NCBI RefSeq assembly: GCF_040744945.1
Contig: NZ_CP160453.1
Span: 6,386,001 to 6,450,000, forward strand
From: Saccharothrix sp. HUAS TT1
Lineage (GTDB): Bacteria > Actinomycetota > Actinomycetes > Mycobacteriales > Pseudonocardiaceae
Reading direction: 5' to 3'
DNA length: 64,000 nt
A program made the translations under genes and the position numbers. The notes under the pieces were generated by a model. It did not search any database, was not told where the DNA came from, and saw only the letters and a program-made list of their open reading frames with translations. Below, in pieces: positions 33,201 to 40,969 of this stretch. Each line of letters begins with the position of its first letter. Position 1 is the stretch's first letter.

Positions 33201-36200
33201 GTCGGCCGGGCGCCCGACCCGGTGGACCCGGCGGCCCTGCGCGCCGGCCTGACCCGCCGCGTCGAGGGCGGCGACCAGTACGCCGAGCTGGACGGGCACG
33301 GCCTCAGCTACGGACCGGCGTTCCAGGTGCTCACCGAACTGCTCATCGGCGACGGCCGGGTGCTGGCCTCCTACCGGCACGACGGCCCGGCGGACGACTT
33401 CGTGCTGCACCCGGTGGTGCTCGACGGCGCGCTCCAGGCCGGCGCGCCGCTGATCTCCGCGGACCTGCGCGAGCACTCCTTCCTGCCCGCCGCCTTCGAC
33501 GCGCTGCGGGTGTGGCGCACCCCGGCGGCCGAGGGCTTCGCGCACGTGCGGGAGCGGACGTCGACCGCGACGGAGGCGTGCTGGGACATCACCCTGATGG
33601 ACACCGACGGCGTCGTCACCGTCGAGGTCGACGGCGTCCGGCTGCGGCGGATGGCGGGCGTCCGGCGGATCGCGATCCACCGCAGCCACACCGTGCTGCG
33701 CGCCGCGCCGCACGCCGACGAGCCCGCGCCGCCCAGCCCGCTGCCCGGGACGGCCGACCTGCTGGCCGCGGCGCGCCCGAGGCTGGCCGACCTGGAGACG
33801 GCGTTCGGCGCCATGTCCTCCCGCGCCGTCGAGTCGAGCGAGGCGCTGGCGGCGCACCGGCTGGTGGCGGCGCTGCGCGAGCTGCCCCTGGCCGCCGGGG
33901 ACTTCGGCCTGGACGACCTGGTGGCCGCCGGCGTGCGGGGCGAGCGGGTCCGGCTCGTGGCGCTCGTCCTGCCGGTCTGCGAGGCGCAGGGCCTCGTGCG
34001 GTCGACGGGTCCCGGGCGGTGGTCGTTCACCGACGTGGCCCCGGACGCCGACGGCGTGGTGCGGCGGTTGTTGTCGGAGCTGCCCTCGTCCGCTCCCGAA
34101 GTGCTGGTGGCGCTCTCGCTCAACCGGGAGTCGGCGCGGTTGCTGCGCGGTGAGCTGGACCCGCTCGAACAGCTGGCCACCGACGAGAACGGGCGGCTGC
34201 TGGCCCAGCTCTTCGACCTCGCGCCGAGCTGCCGGTTCCACAACCTCGTGGTCCAGGAACTGGTGCGGCAGGTGGTCCGGCGGTGGCCCCGGGACCGCCC
34301 GCTGCGGGTCCTGGAGGTGGGCGCGGGCACCGGCGGGCTGACCGCCGCGGTGCTGCCGGTGCTGCCCGCGGACCGCACCCGCTACACCGTCACCGACGTC
34401 TCGCCCTACTTCACCGGTCGGGCCGAGCAGCGCTTCGGCAGCCGCGACCGGGTCGAGTTCCGCACCTTCGACCTGGACCGGCCACCGGCCGAGCAGGGGT
34501 TCGCCGAAGGCGGTTACGACATCGTGCTGGCGGCCAACGCCCTGCACACGGCGGGCGACCTCGCCCGGTCGCTGACCACCGTGGCCGCCCTGCTGGCCCC
34601 CGGCGGCAGGTTGTTCGCGACCGAGTCGCACAACCCCGTCGTGCTCGGCCAGGTGTTCGGGCTGCTGGAGAGCTTCTGGCACCGCGACGACCCCGAGCTG
34701 CGGCCGGACACCGTGCTGCTCGACCGCGACCGGTGGCCGGAACTGCTGCGCCGCACCGGGTTCACCGACGTGGTGCTGGTCGGCGACGAGGTGGAGTCGC
34801 CACGCCGGGACCACTCGGTGCTGGTGGCCACGGCGCCGACCGCCGAACGCGGGCGGCCCGCGTTGCCACCGGGCGACCCGGACGTCCGCTGGACCCTGCT
34901 GACCGAGACCGACGCCGAGGCGCCGCTGGCCGAGCGGACCGCGCGGCTGCTGCACGCGGCCGGGTGCCCCGAACCCCGGGTCGTCCCTGCCGCGGAGTGG
35001 ACGCCGGACGACGCCGCTGTCGTGCTGGTCCTCGGCGAACCGCCGGACGCGCCGGTCGAGCGCACGACCCGCCGCGCGGCGCTGCTGCGGGCGATCACCG
35101 GCCGACCCCGCGCCGGCGCCACCTGGCTGGTGACGCGGCCCTGCGGCGCCGTCCCGACCGACGTCGAGGCGCCCGCCGACGCGGCCGCGTGGGGTGTGGC
35201 CAGGGTGCTCGCCAACGAGTGCCCGGACCGGGTGGTGCGCCGCGTCTCGCTGGCCCGCACCGACGACTCGGCGCACCGGCTGGCGCGGGAACTGCTGACG
35301 CCGGGCGCGGAGGACGAGGTCGCGCTCACCCCCGGCGGCCGGTTCGCGCCGCGCGAGGTGGACCTCGTCACCACCGCGGTGGGACCCGCCGCTCACGAGC
35401 TGGAGGTGCGCTCGCCCGGTCTGTCCTACGAACTCGGCTGGCGGGCGGTGGACCGCCCCGAGCCCGGACCGGGGCAGGTGCGGGTGGCGGTGCGGGCCGC
35501 CGCGTTGAACTACCGGGACGTCATGCAGGCCACCGGGTTGCTGCCCGCGGCGAGCTACGGGTTCACCGGGGCGCACGCCCCCGGCCTGGAGTGCGCGGGC
35601 GTGGTCACCGCCGTCGGCGCCGGGGTGACCCGCTTCGCGGTCGGCGACCGGGTGGCCGGGATGGCCAGGGGCACGCTGGCCTCCGAGGTCGTGACCCCCG
35701 CGGCGGCGTTGACCGGGATACCCGGCTCGATGACCGACACCGAGGCCGCCACCGTGCCGGTGGTGTTCGGCACGGTCCTGCACGGCCTGGACCGGTTGGC
35801 CCGGCTGGCAGCCGGTGAGACGGTGCTCGTGCACGGCGGAGCGGGCGGGGTCGGCCTGGCGGCACTCCAGCACGCCCGCGCCCGCGGCGCGACGGTGATC
35901 GCCACGGCGGGCACGCCCGTCAAGCGGGCGCTGCTGCGCGCCCTCGGCGTCGAGCACGTGCTGGACTCGCGCAGCCTGGGCTTCGCCGACGAGGTCCGCC
36001 GGATCACCGGCGGGCGCGGGGTGGACGTCGTGCTCAACTCGCTGGCCGGACCGGCGATCGCGCGCGGCCTCGAACTGCTGCGCCCCGGCGGCCGGTTCGT
36101 GGAGCTGGGCAAGCGCGACATGTACGAGGACAACGACATCCCGCTGCGCCCGTTCCTGGACAACCTGGCCTTCTTCGGCGTCGACCTGACCGCGCTGCTG

Positions 36201-37502
36201 ACCGACCCGGTCGACGCGGAGCGGCTGTTCGCCGGGGTGGCCGAGGCCGTCGCCGACGGCTCCTACCGGCCGCTGCCGCACACCGCGTTCCCCGCCGGGC
36301 GGGTGGACGAGGCGTTCCGCCACCTCCAGCACTCCTGGCACGTCGGCAAGGTGGTGGTGTCCTTCGACCCCGGCGCCGAACCGGTGGTGGTGACGGGTGT
36401 CGCGCCGACACCGGCGCTCGACCCCGACGGGACCTACCTGGTCACCGGCGGGCTCGGCGGGTTCGGCGCGGCCACCGCCCGCTGGCTGGCCGATCGCGGC
36501 GCGCGGCACCTGGCCCTCGTCGGCCGGCGCGGCGCGGACTCGCCCGAGGCGCCCGCCCTGCTCGCCGGGCTGGCCGCCCGCGGGGTCCGGGCCGCGGCGC
36601 ACGCCGCCGACGCCGCCGACCCGGTCGCCGTGGGGCGGCTCATCGCCGGGTTCGACCCGCCGCTGCGCGGTGTCGTGCACGCCGCGATGCACCTGGACGA
36701 CGCCCCGCTGGCCGAGCTGGACGACGAGCGCTTCGCCGCCGTGCTCCGCCCCAAGCTCGGCGGCGCGGTGGTGCTCGACGCCCTGACCAGGGACCTCGAC
36801 CTGGACCTGTTCCTGCTGCACTCCTCGGGCACGACGGTCCTCGGCAACCCGCTGCAGGCGCCCTACGTGGCGGGGAACCTGTTCCTGGAGGCGCTGGCCC
36901 GACAACGGCGCGCCGCCGGCCTGCCGGGGACCGCCATCGCCTGGGGCGCCATCGGCGACACCGGTTACGTCGCCCGCAACAACCTCGGCCAGGTCCTGAC
37001 CGCGGCGGGGTTGGGCTCGACCGCCGCGACCGAAGCGCTCGGCGCGATCGACGGGCTGGTGGGGGGCGAGCACCCGGTGGTCTGCGTCGGCCGGATCGAC
37101 TGGCAGCGGATCGGCGCGCTGCTGCCCGTCATGCGCACGCCGCGGTTGCACGCGCTGGCCCGGCGGTCGGAGTCGGCGGAGGGCGACTCCGGCGAGGAGC
37201 TGGCCCAGCGCCTGGGGCGGCTGTCGCCGGAAGAGGCGGTCGACGCCCTCGCCGAGCAGATCACCCTACTGCTGGCGGACGTGCTGCGGATGGACCCGGC
37301 CGACATCGACCGCCACCGCCGCATCCAGGACTACGGCATGGACTCGCTGATGGGGGCGGAGCTGGTGGTCGCCGCCCGCCGCCGCTTCGACGTCGACATC
37401 CCCCCGCTGGAACTCGTCCGGGCCGGTGGCACGGTCGCCGACATCACCGAGCTGATCGGGCTGCGCATGGGCCTGCGCCGCCCGGAGAGGACGTCGTCAT
37501 GA
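30216..37502 (+). CDS. Single-module highly reducing type I PKS, KS-AT-DH-cMT-ER-KR-ACP
   Basis: A 2428-residue megasynthase. KS (about 10-430): C181 in DTACSSSL, H316 in EAHGTGT, H355 in NLGHLEP. AT (about 520-830): S612 in GHSVGE, and DHAFHT, which points to malonyl-CoA. DH (about 870-1140): H909 in HRLTGSVVLP and D1070. C-methyltransferase (about 1300-1540): SAM loop VLEVGAGTGGL near 1366. ER (about 1730-2050): VHGGAGGVG near 1870. KR (about 2065-2290): TGGLGGFG and Y2217. ACP: S2377 in YGMDSL. All domains look active, so it could make a fully reduced, alpha-methylated chain, probably iteratively. There is no loading module or thioesterase. The GTG start has a good ribosome site; the stop overlaps the P450 start (ATGA). 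Confidence 0.96.
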   Translation: MRTGNDHEDHAVAVVGASCRLPGGIDGLDRLWQALTEGRDLVGEAPADRFDLSRFTDRELPRPGKGYTTAGGYLTDLASFDAAHFGISPKEAGQVDPQHRLLLELAAEALDDAGIARESLAGSDAAVFVGISDNSYGALQMMDPRRINAYTMSGSASSIAANRISHGFDLRGPSMAVDTACSSSLVAFDQACRAVLDGVSRTVLCGGVNALVSPYHYVGFSQASMLSRKGRCSAFSANADGFVRAEGGGVVVLKRLADARADGDRVHAVVLASGSNSDGRTAGLSLPSADAQEELLRAVYRRAGVHADEVAYFEAHGTGTPVGDPIECTAIGRALGRDRTAGPLPIGSVKTNLGHLEPASGIVGVLKALLVLRHRHVPASLHADPPNPDIDFAGLNLAVATEPIPLDGRRRLVAGVNSFGFGGANAHVVLASPPEPEPAEAHGDEPRPVLVSAGSPEALDRATADLVDHLGRADDFYDLAYTASARRTRHRYRRAVLAADRAEAARLLPGAAVVEGVAEGRIGFVFDGNASQWAGMGADLPADKDFRVAVEQVDTALAPYLGWSVLDRLGAVTATELTDTEVAQPLLFAVQVGVTELLRANGVVASAVLGHSVGEVAAAWAAGALSLDQAAWVVAERSRAQAPTAGGRMAAVALSPDELRRLHPGVEIAGVNTPGDVTVAGPADVVAALLADLRARDVGCTDLGLDHAFHTAAMDPIREPLRAALTGLSPGATTIPFISTVTGGAVDGAELDADYWWRNVREPVRFADAVTHALDAGVDVLVEVGPHPVLRGYLRKLAAARPRRPAAVVPTLHRDADGPAAVRAAVATVLAAGGRVDRDRYFPSPGRVTDLPAYPWQRERHWDCGPELWLRTSGDGRVHHPLLGERLPAPQPLWHGPVEPVLAPWLVDHRLTGSVVLPAAGFAEMALAAGGRALGHPVEVRHLEISRPLVVPWPDAASVHTQVSVEPRTGAVTITSTDGVDPEPRAHARGRVRELVGRAPDPVDPAALRAGLTRRVEGGDQYAELDGHGLSYGPAFQVLTELLIGDGRVLASYRHDGPADDFVLHPVVLDGALQAGAPLISADLREHSFLPAAFDALRVWRTPAAEGFAHVRERTSTATEACWDITLMDTDGVVTVEVDGVRLRRMAGVRRIAIHRSHTVLRAAPHADEPAPPSPLPGTADLLAAARPRLADLETAFGAMSSRAVESSEALAAHRLVAALRELPLAAGDFGLDDLVAAGVRGERVRLVALVLPVCEAQGLVRSTGPGRWSFTDVAPDADGVVRRLLSELPSSAPEVLVALSLNRESARLLRGELDPLEQLATDENGRLLAQLFDLAPSCRFHNLVVQELVRQVVRRWPRDRPLRVLEVGAGTGGLTAAVLPVLPADRTRYTVTDVSPYFTGRAEQRFGSRDRVEFRTFDLDRPPAEQGFAEGGYDIVLAANALHTAGDLARSLTTVAALLAPGGRLFATESHNPVVLGQVFGLLESFWHRDDPELRPDTVLLDRDRWPELLRRTGFTDVVLVGDEVESPRRDHSVLVATAPTAERGRPALPPGDPDVRWTLLTETDAEAPLAERTARLLHAAGCPEPRVVPAAEWTPDDAAVVLVLGEPPDAPVERTTRRAALLRAITGRPRAGATWLVTRPCGAVPTDVEAPADAAAWGVARVLANECPDRVVRRVSLARTDDSAHRLARELLTPGAEDEVALTPGGRFAPREVDLVTTAVGPAAHELEVRSPGLSYELGWRAVDRPEPGPGQVRVAVRAAALNYRDVMQATGLLPAASYGFTGAHAPGLECAGVVTAVGAGVTRFAVGDRVAGMARGTLASEVVTPAAALTGIPGSMTDTEAATVPVVFGTVLHGLDRLARLAAGETVLVHGGAGGVGLAALQHARARGATVIATAGTPVKRALLRALGVEHVLDSRSLGFADEVRRITGGRGVDVVLNSLAGPAIARGLELLRPGGRFVELGKRDMYEDNDIPLRPFLDNLAFFGVDLTALLTDPVDAERLFAGVAEAVADGSYRPLPHTAFPAGRVDEAFRHLQHSWHVGKVVVSFDPGAEPVVVTGVAPTPALDPDGTYLVTGGLGGFGAATARWLADRGARHLALVGRRGADSPEAPALLAGLAARGVRAAAHAADAADPVAVGRLIAGFDPPLRGVVHAAMHLDDAPLAELDDERFAAVLRPKLGGAVVLDALTRDLDLDLFLLHSSGTTVLGNPLQAPYVAGNLFLEALARQRRAAGLPGTAIAWGAIGDTGYVARNNLGQVLTAAGLGSTAATEALGAIDGLVGGEHPVVCVGRIDWQRIGALLPVMRTPRLHALARRSESAEGDSGEELAQRLGRLSPEEAVDALAEQITLLLADVLRMDPADIDRHRRIQDYGMDSLMGAELVVAARRRFDVDIPPLELVRAGGTVADITELIGLRMGLRRPERTSS

Positions 37503-38785
37503 CCGCGCGTCGACCGGCACGGGCCTCGCTGGCGGACGTGGTGCGGCTCGGGGCGCTGGTGCTCGTCCCGACCGTCGCCCAGGGACCGATCCTGCGCAGG
37601 CGGCGCGCGGTGGCGTGGGCGGCGCGGTGGGACACCAACGACCGGGCGTGCCGGCTGCTGCGCCGGCTGCGCGACAAGCACGGCACGGGACCGCTGCTGG
37701 TCAAGGTGCTGCACCGCCGGGTGCTGGTGCTGCTGTCCCCCGAGGACGCCCGGCAGGCGTTGGAGCAGACCACGGTCTCGCTCACCGCCGCGAGCCGGGA
37801 CAAGGTCGCCGCCCTCGGCCACTTCGAGCCCGGCGCGGTGCTGGTCTCGCGCGGCCTGGTGCGGGAGGAACGCCGTCGCTTCAACGAGTCCGTCCTGGAC
37901 TACCCGAAGACCGAGCACCGGCTGTGCCCGGCGTTCGACGCGGTGATCCGCGAGGAGGCCGCCGCCCTGGTCGACGGCACCGCCGGGCGCGGCGCCGAGC
38001 TGACGTGGGACGACTTCGCGCGCACCTACCGGCGGATCGTGCGGCGGGTGGTGCTCGGCGACGCCGCCCGGGACGACGAGCGGGTCACCGACCTGCTCGA
38101 CACCCTGCGCGCCGACGCCAACTGGTTCCGCCTGCGCCCCCGGCGGCACCGGCTGCGGGAGCGGCTGTGGGACCGGGTGCTCGGCTACCTCGACGACGGC
38201 GGGTCCGGCGGGCTGGCCGCGTGCGTCGCCGACGCGCCCCGGACCGTCCGGACGCTGCCGCAGGCGCAGGCGCAGCACTGGCTGTTCGCGTTCGACGCCG
38301 CGCCGATCGCCACCTACCTCGCGCTCGGCCTGCTGACCGGGCACCCCGACCGGGCCCGCGCCGACGACGCCTACCTGCGCGCGTGCGTGCGGGAGTCGTT
38401 GCGGCTGTGGCCGACGACGCTCGCCATCCTGCGCGACACCACCCGGCGCACGACCTGGTCCGACGGCAGCACGGTGCCGGAGGGCGCCGCGGTGGTGTTC
38501 TACAGCTCCTACTTCCACCGCGACGACAGCAGGCTGCCGCACGCCGACCGGTTCGAGCCGGAGACGTGGCTGGACGGGCGGGCGGCGGACGACTGGGCGC
38601 TCGCGCCGTTCAGCCGCGGTCCGGCCGAGTGCCCGGGCCAGCACCTGGTCCTGTTCACCAGCGCCACCCTGCTCTCGGTGCTGCTGGAGCAGGGGCTGCG
38701 GCAGGTCGGCGGCGTCCCGCTGACGCCCGACCGGCCGCTGCCGCGCACGGTCGACCACCACGCGCTGCGGTTCGCCCGGTCATGA
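37499..38785 (+). CDS. Cytochrome P450 with unusual I-helix
   Basis: A 428-residue P450. The heme-binding segment is FSRGPAECPGQH with ligand C378, and the K-helix ExxR is E299-S-L-R302. The I-helix, which normally has AGxxT, instead reads LFAFDAAPIATYLALG, so the oxygen-activating acid/Thr pair is missing. That is seen in P450s with non-standard chemistry or peroxide use. It starts in a 4-base overlap with the PKS stop and its own end overlaps the dehydrogenase start, so all three proteins should be made together. It probably oxidises the polyketide, perhaps while still ACP-bound. The redox partner is not encoded nearby. Confidence 0.9.
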   Translation: MTARRPARASLADVVRLGALVLVPTVAQGPILRRRRAVAWAARWDTNDRACRLLRRLRDKHGTGPLLVKVLHRRVLVLLSPEDARQALEQTTVSLTAASRDKVAALGHFEPGAVLVSRGLVREERRRFNESVLDYPKTEHRLCPAFDAVIREEAAALVDGTAGRGAELTWDDFARTYRRIVRRVVLGDAARDDERVTDLLDTLRADANWFRLRPRRHRLRERLWDRVLGYLDDGGSGGLAACVADAPRTVRTLPQAQAQHWLFAFDAAPIATYLALGLLTGHPDRARADDAYLRACVRESLRLWPTTLAILRDTTRRTTWSDGSTVPEGAAVVFYSSYFHRDDSRLPHADRFEPETWLDGRAADDWALAPFSRGPAECPGQHLVLFTSATLLSVLLEQGLRQVGGVPLTPDRPLPRTVDHHALRFARS

Positions 38786-39705
38786 GCGGGTGGGCCGCAC
38801 GGCTGCTCTACTCCCGGCCGCGGGTGCGCCCGGCCCGGCTCCACCACGAGGTGCGGGACCGGGTCGTGGTGGTCACCGGGGCCTCGCACGGCGTCGGCAG
38901 GCACACCGCCCGGATGCTGGCCGCCGCGGGCGCGACCGTGCTGGTGCTGGCCCGGTCCGCCGAGCTGCTGGACGAGCTGGTCGAGCAGGTCCGGGCCGAC
39001 GGCGGGCGGGCGCACGCCTACCCGGTCGACCTCGCCGACTTCGACGCCGTGCGGGAGGTCGCCGAACGCATCCTGGCCGCGCACGGACCGGTGGACGTGC
39101 TGGTCAACAACGCGGGCAAGTCGATCCGGCGGTCGGTCGAGCTGGCCGGCAGGCGGTTCCACGACTTCCGCCGGCTCACCGACGTCAACTACCTGGGCCC
39201 GCTGCGGCTCACGCTCGAACTGCTGCCCGCCATGCGGGCGGCCGGTCGGGGCCGGGTCGTGTCGGTGTCCACGTTCGCCGCGCGGATGCCGCCGTTCCCC
39301 CGCTGGGGCGGCTACCAGGCGTCGAAGACGGCGTTCGACGTCTGGCTGCGCTCGCTGGCGCCGGAGGTCGTCGGCGACGGCGTGCGGGTGGTGACGGTCT
39401 ACCTCGGGCTGGTGGACACCCGGATGAGCGCGCCGCTGCTGGCCGCGCGGCGGATACCGGCGTTGCACGTGCAGGACGCCGCGCGGACCGTGTGCGCCGC
39501 GGTGTGCACCCGGCGGCACAGCCTGGGCCCCTGGTGGTGCCTGCCGGTCGGGACGGGCGCGTGGCTGGTCGCCCGGCCGCTGCGGGCGGTGCTCGGGTGG
39601 TGGCACCGCCGGGGTCGGGACACGCCGGCCGCGCGCGGGGTGGCGACCGTGCCGCCGCAGGCCGGGCGCGGGACGCGGGCGCTCGACTTCGAGCACGCGG
39701 AGTGA
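38782..39705 (+). CDS. Short-chain dehydrogenase/reductase
   Basis: A 307-residue SDR. The NAD(P)-binding motif is TGASHGVG (about residues 32-39), NNAG is near 110-114, and the catalytic Tyr-Lys pair is Y178-x3-K182 in GGYQASK, with the Ser in VSVSTFAAR upstream. The roughly 60-residue C-terminal extension includes a hydrophobic Trp-rich segment (GPWWCLPVGTGAWLVARPLR) that may attach it to the membrane. It is the third gene of the PKS-P450-SDR operon (4-base overlap) and should reduce or oxidise a carbonyl/hydroxyl of the PKS product, or take part in reductive chain release. Confidence 0.92.
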   Translation: MSGWAARLLYSRPRVRPARLHHEVRDRVVVVTGASHGVGRHTARMLAAAGATVLVLARSAELLDELVEQVRADGGRAHAYPVDLADFDAVREVAERILAAHGPVDVLVNNAGKSIRRSVELAGRRFHDFRRLTDVNYLGPLRLTLELLPAMRAAGRGRVVSVSTFAARMPPFPRWGGYQASKTAFDVWLRSLAPEVVGDGVRVVTVYLGLVDTRMSAPLLAARRIPALHVQDAARTVCAAVCTRRHSLGPWWCLPVGTGAWLVARPLRAVLGWWHRRGRDTPAARGVATVPPQAGRGTRALDFEHAE

Positions 39706-39785
39706 GCGCAGGTCACGCGTCCGGGTAATGGCCGGTCACACGGCCTGTCGTGGATCATGGCGGGACCGCGTTCGGAGGAGCTTCG

Positions 39786-40367
39786 ATGGACCACCGCGAC
39801 CGCCCGCCCGGACGCACGAGCAGGCGGCGCCTGGTCGCCGTGCTGGCGCCGACGGCGGTGGCGAGCGCGGTGGTGCTCGGCGGCATCGCCGAGGGCGTGA
39901 TCGGGGTGTCGTTCACCAGCGGCAGCCCCATCACCATCGCGGTGGACCGGGTGGAGTCCGACGGGCTGGCCCTGGGGATCGGCCCCACCTCGGCCGATGC
40001 CGGGCTGCCCACCCTGCTGGCGCGGTTGCCCGCCGCCGAGCTGAGCGGCCTGTGCCAGTCGGCGGCGGTGGACCTGCCCGTGGTGGGCCGGGTGACGACG
40101 GTGCTGCGGGCGGAGCACGTGCGCACGAGCGACCTGGCGCTGGAGGTGGACGCCATCACCGGCGGACTGGACCTGGCCGGGCTCGTGGTCGGCCCGCTGA
40201 CCGAGGGCGGCCCGACGGGCTACCGGGCGGGCCGGACCACGCTGGAGGACGTCCGGATCTCGGCGGGCTCGGTGACCGCCGGCACCTTCACCATCACCGG
40301 CTTGGACCTGAGCCACCACCGGGGCGACGGGGGCTGTTCGTCCGCTGTGGACGGACCGGGCCGGTGA
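39786..40367 (+). CDS. DUF6230-like exported/membrane-anchored protein
   Basis: A 193-residue protein with one N-terminal hydrophobic segment (residues 16-36, LVAVLAPTAVASAVVLGGIA) and a beta-rich, probably extracellular remainder (GVIGVSFTSGSPITIAVDRV; later LEDVRISAGSVTAGTFTITG). The pattern, and the 4-base coupling to a small four-helix membrane protein, match the DUF6230/DUF6114 gene pair common in actinobacteria; the function of the pair is unknown. A strong ribosome site, GGAGGAG, precedes the ATG. It is separated from the PKS operon by 80 bases and is probably independent. Confidence 0.78.
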   Translation: MDHRDRPPGRTSRRRLVAVLAPTAVASAVVLGGIAEGVIGVSFTSGSPITIAVDRVESDGLALGIGPTSADAGLPTLLARLPAAELSGLCQSAAVDLPVVGRVTTVLRAEHVRTSDLALEVDAITGGLDLAGLVVGPLTEGGPTGYRAGRTTLEDVRISAGSVTAGTFTITGLDLSHHRGDGGCSSAVDGPGR

Positions 40368-40768
40368 CCGGCGGCTTCACCCGCTGGCGGCGCTCGTGCC
40401 CGTTCGCCGCCGGCGTGCTCACCACCGCGGCGGGCGTGGAACTGGTGGTCGTGGTCGGCACCGCGCCGGGCGTGCTGCGCTTCGCCGGGGCGGGCGCGCC
40501 GGCGAGCTGGCTGCTGGGCGGCGTCCTGGTCGTCGCGGGCACGACCCTGCTGTTCGACCCGGCCCGCAGGCACTTCGCCGGCGTGGCGGCGCTCGTGGCG
40601 GGCCTGCTCAGCCTCGTGGGCGCGAACCTCGGCGGTTTCCTGCTCGGCTTCCTCCTCGCGGTCGCCGGTGGCGCGCTGGCGCTCGCCTGGGTGCCCGACG
40701 CCGCCCGGCGGGCTGAACCGGCGAATCGAGACGTCGAATTTCCGACGTCGGCCGGTAGTCCGGAGTAG
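40364..40768 (+). CDS. DUF6114-like membrane protein
   Basis: A 134-residue integral membrane protein with about four hydrophobic helices (CPFAAGVLTTAAGVELVVVV; SWLLGGVLVVAGTTLLF; FAGVAALVAGLLSLVGANLG; GFLLGFLLAVAGGALALAWV). The GTG start overlaps the previous stop by 4 bases. It is the membrane partner in the DUF6230/DUF6114-type pair; its role is not known. The C-terminal tail is charged and cytosolic. Confidence 0.78.
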   Translation: MTGGFTRWRRSCPFAAGVLTTAAGVELVVVVGTAPGVLRFAGAGAPASWLLGGVLVVAGTTLLFDPARRHFAGVAALVAGLLSLVGANLGGFLLGFLLAVAGGALALAWVPDAARRAEPANRDVEFPTSAGSPE

Positions 40769-40892
40769 ACCGAACAGACCAGCCCGTGCCATCGCCTGAC
40801 CGCGCCGCAGCGCGCTCATCGCGCCGCGAACGGCCGCATCCGGTGGCGTGGCGTCGAATCCGGGGTGATCGCGGTCGCTTGCGACGATAAAA

Positions 40893-40921
40893 GTTTCGGC
40901 GGAGACTCCAAAACGTTTCGG
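40893..40921. promoter_or_regulatory. GTTTCGG direct repeats upstream of esterase-CBM2
   Basis: GTTTCGG occurs at 40893-40899 and 40915-40921, 22 bases apart (two helical turns), in an A-rich context (AAAAGTTTCGG; AAAACGTTTCGG). It lies 49-77 bases before the ATG of the SGNH esterase gene in a 201-base gap. A repressor or activator site near the promoter is likely; the protein is unknown. Confidence 0.45.
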
Positions 40922-40969
40922 TGACCCGTTCCCGAGCACCACCCCGTTCGCCTCCCGGAGGTCCGGCCC

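Noticed and set aside
32745..37151. A 1468-codon open frame on the minus strand
   Set aside because: It lies exactly opposite the PKS gene, is Arg/Gly/Gln/Val-rich with no recognisable domain, and arises from the high third-position GC of the true gene.
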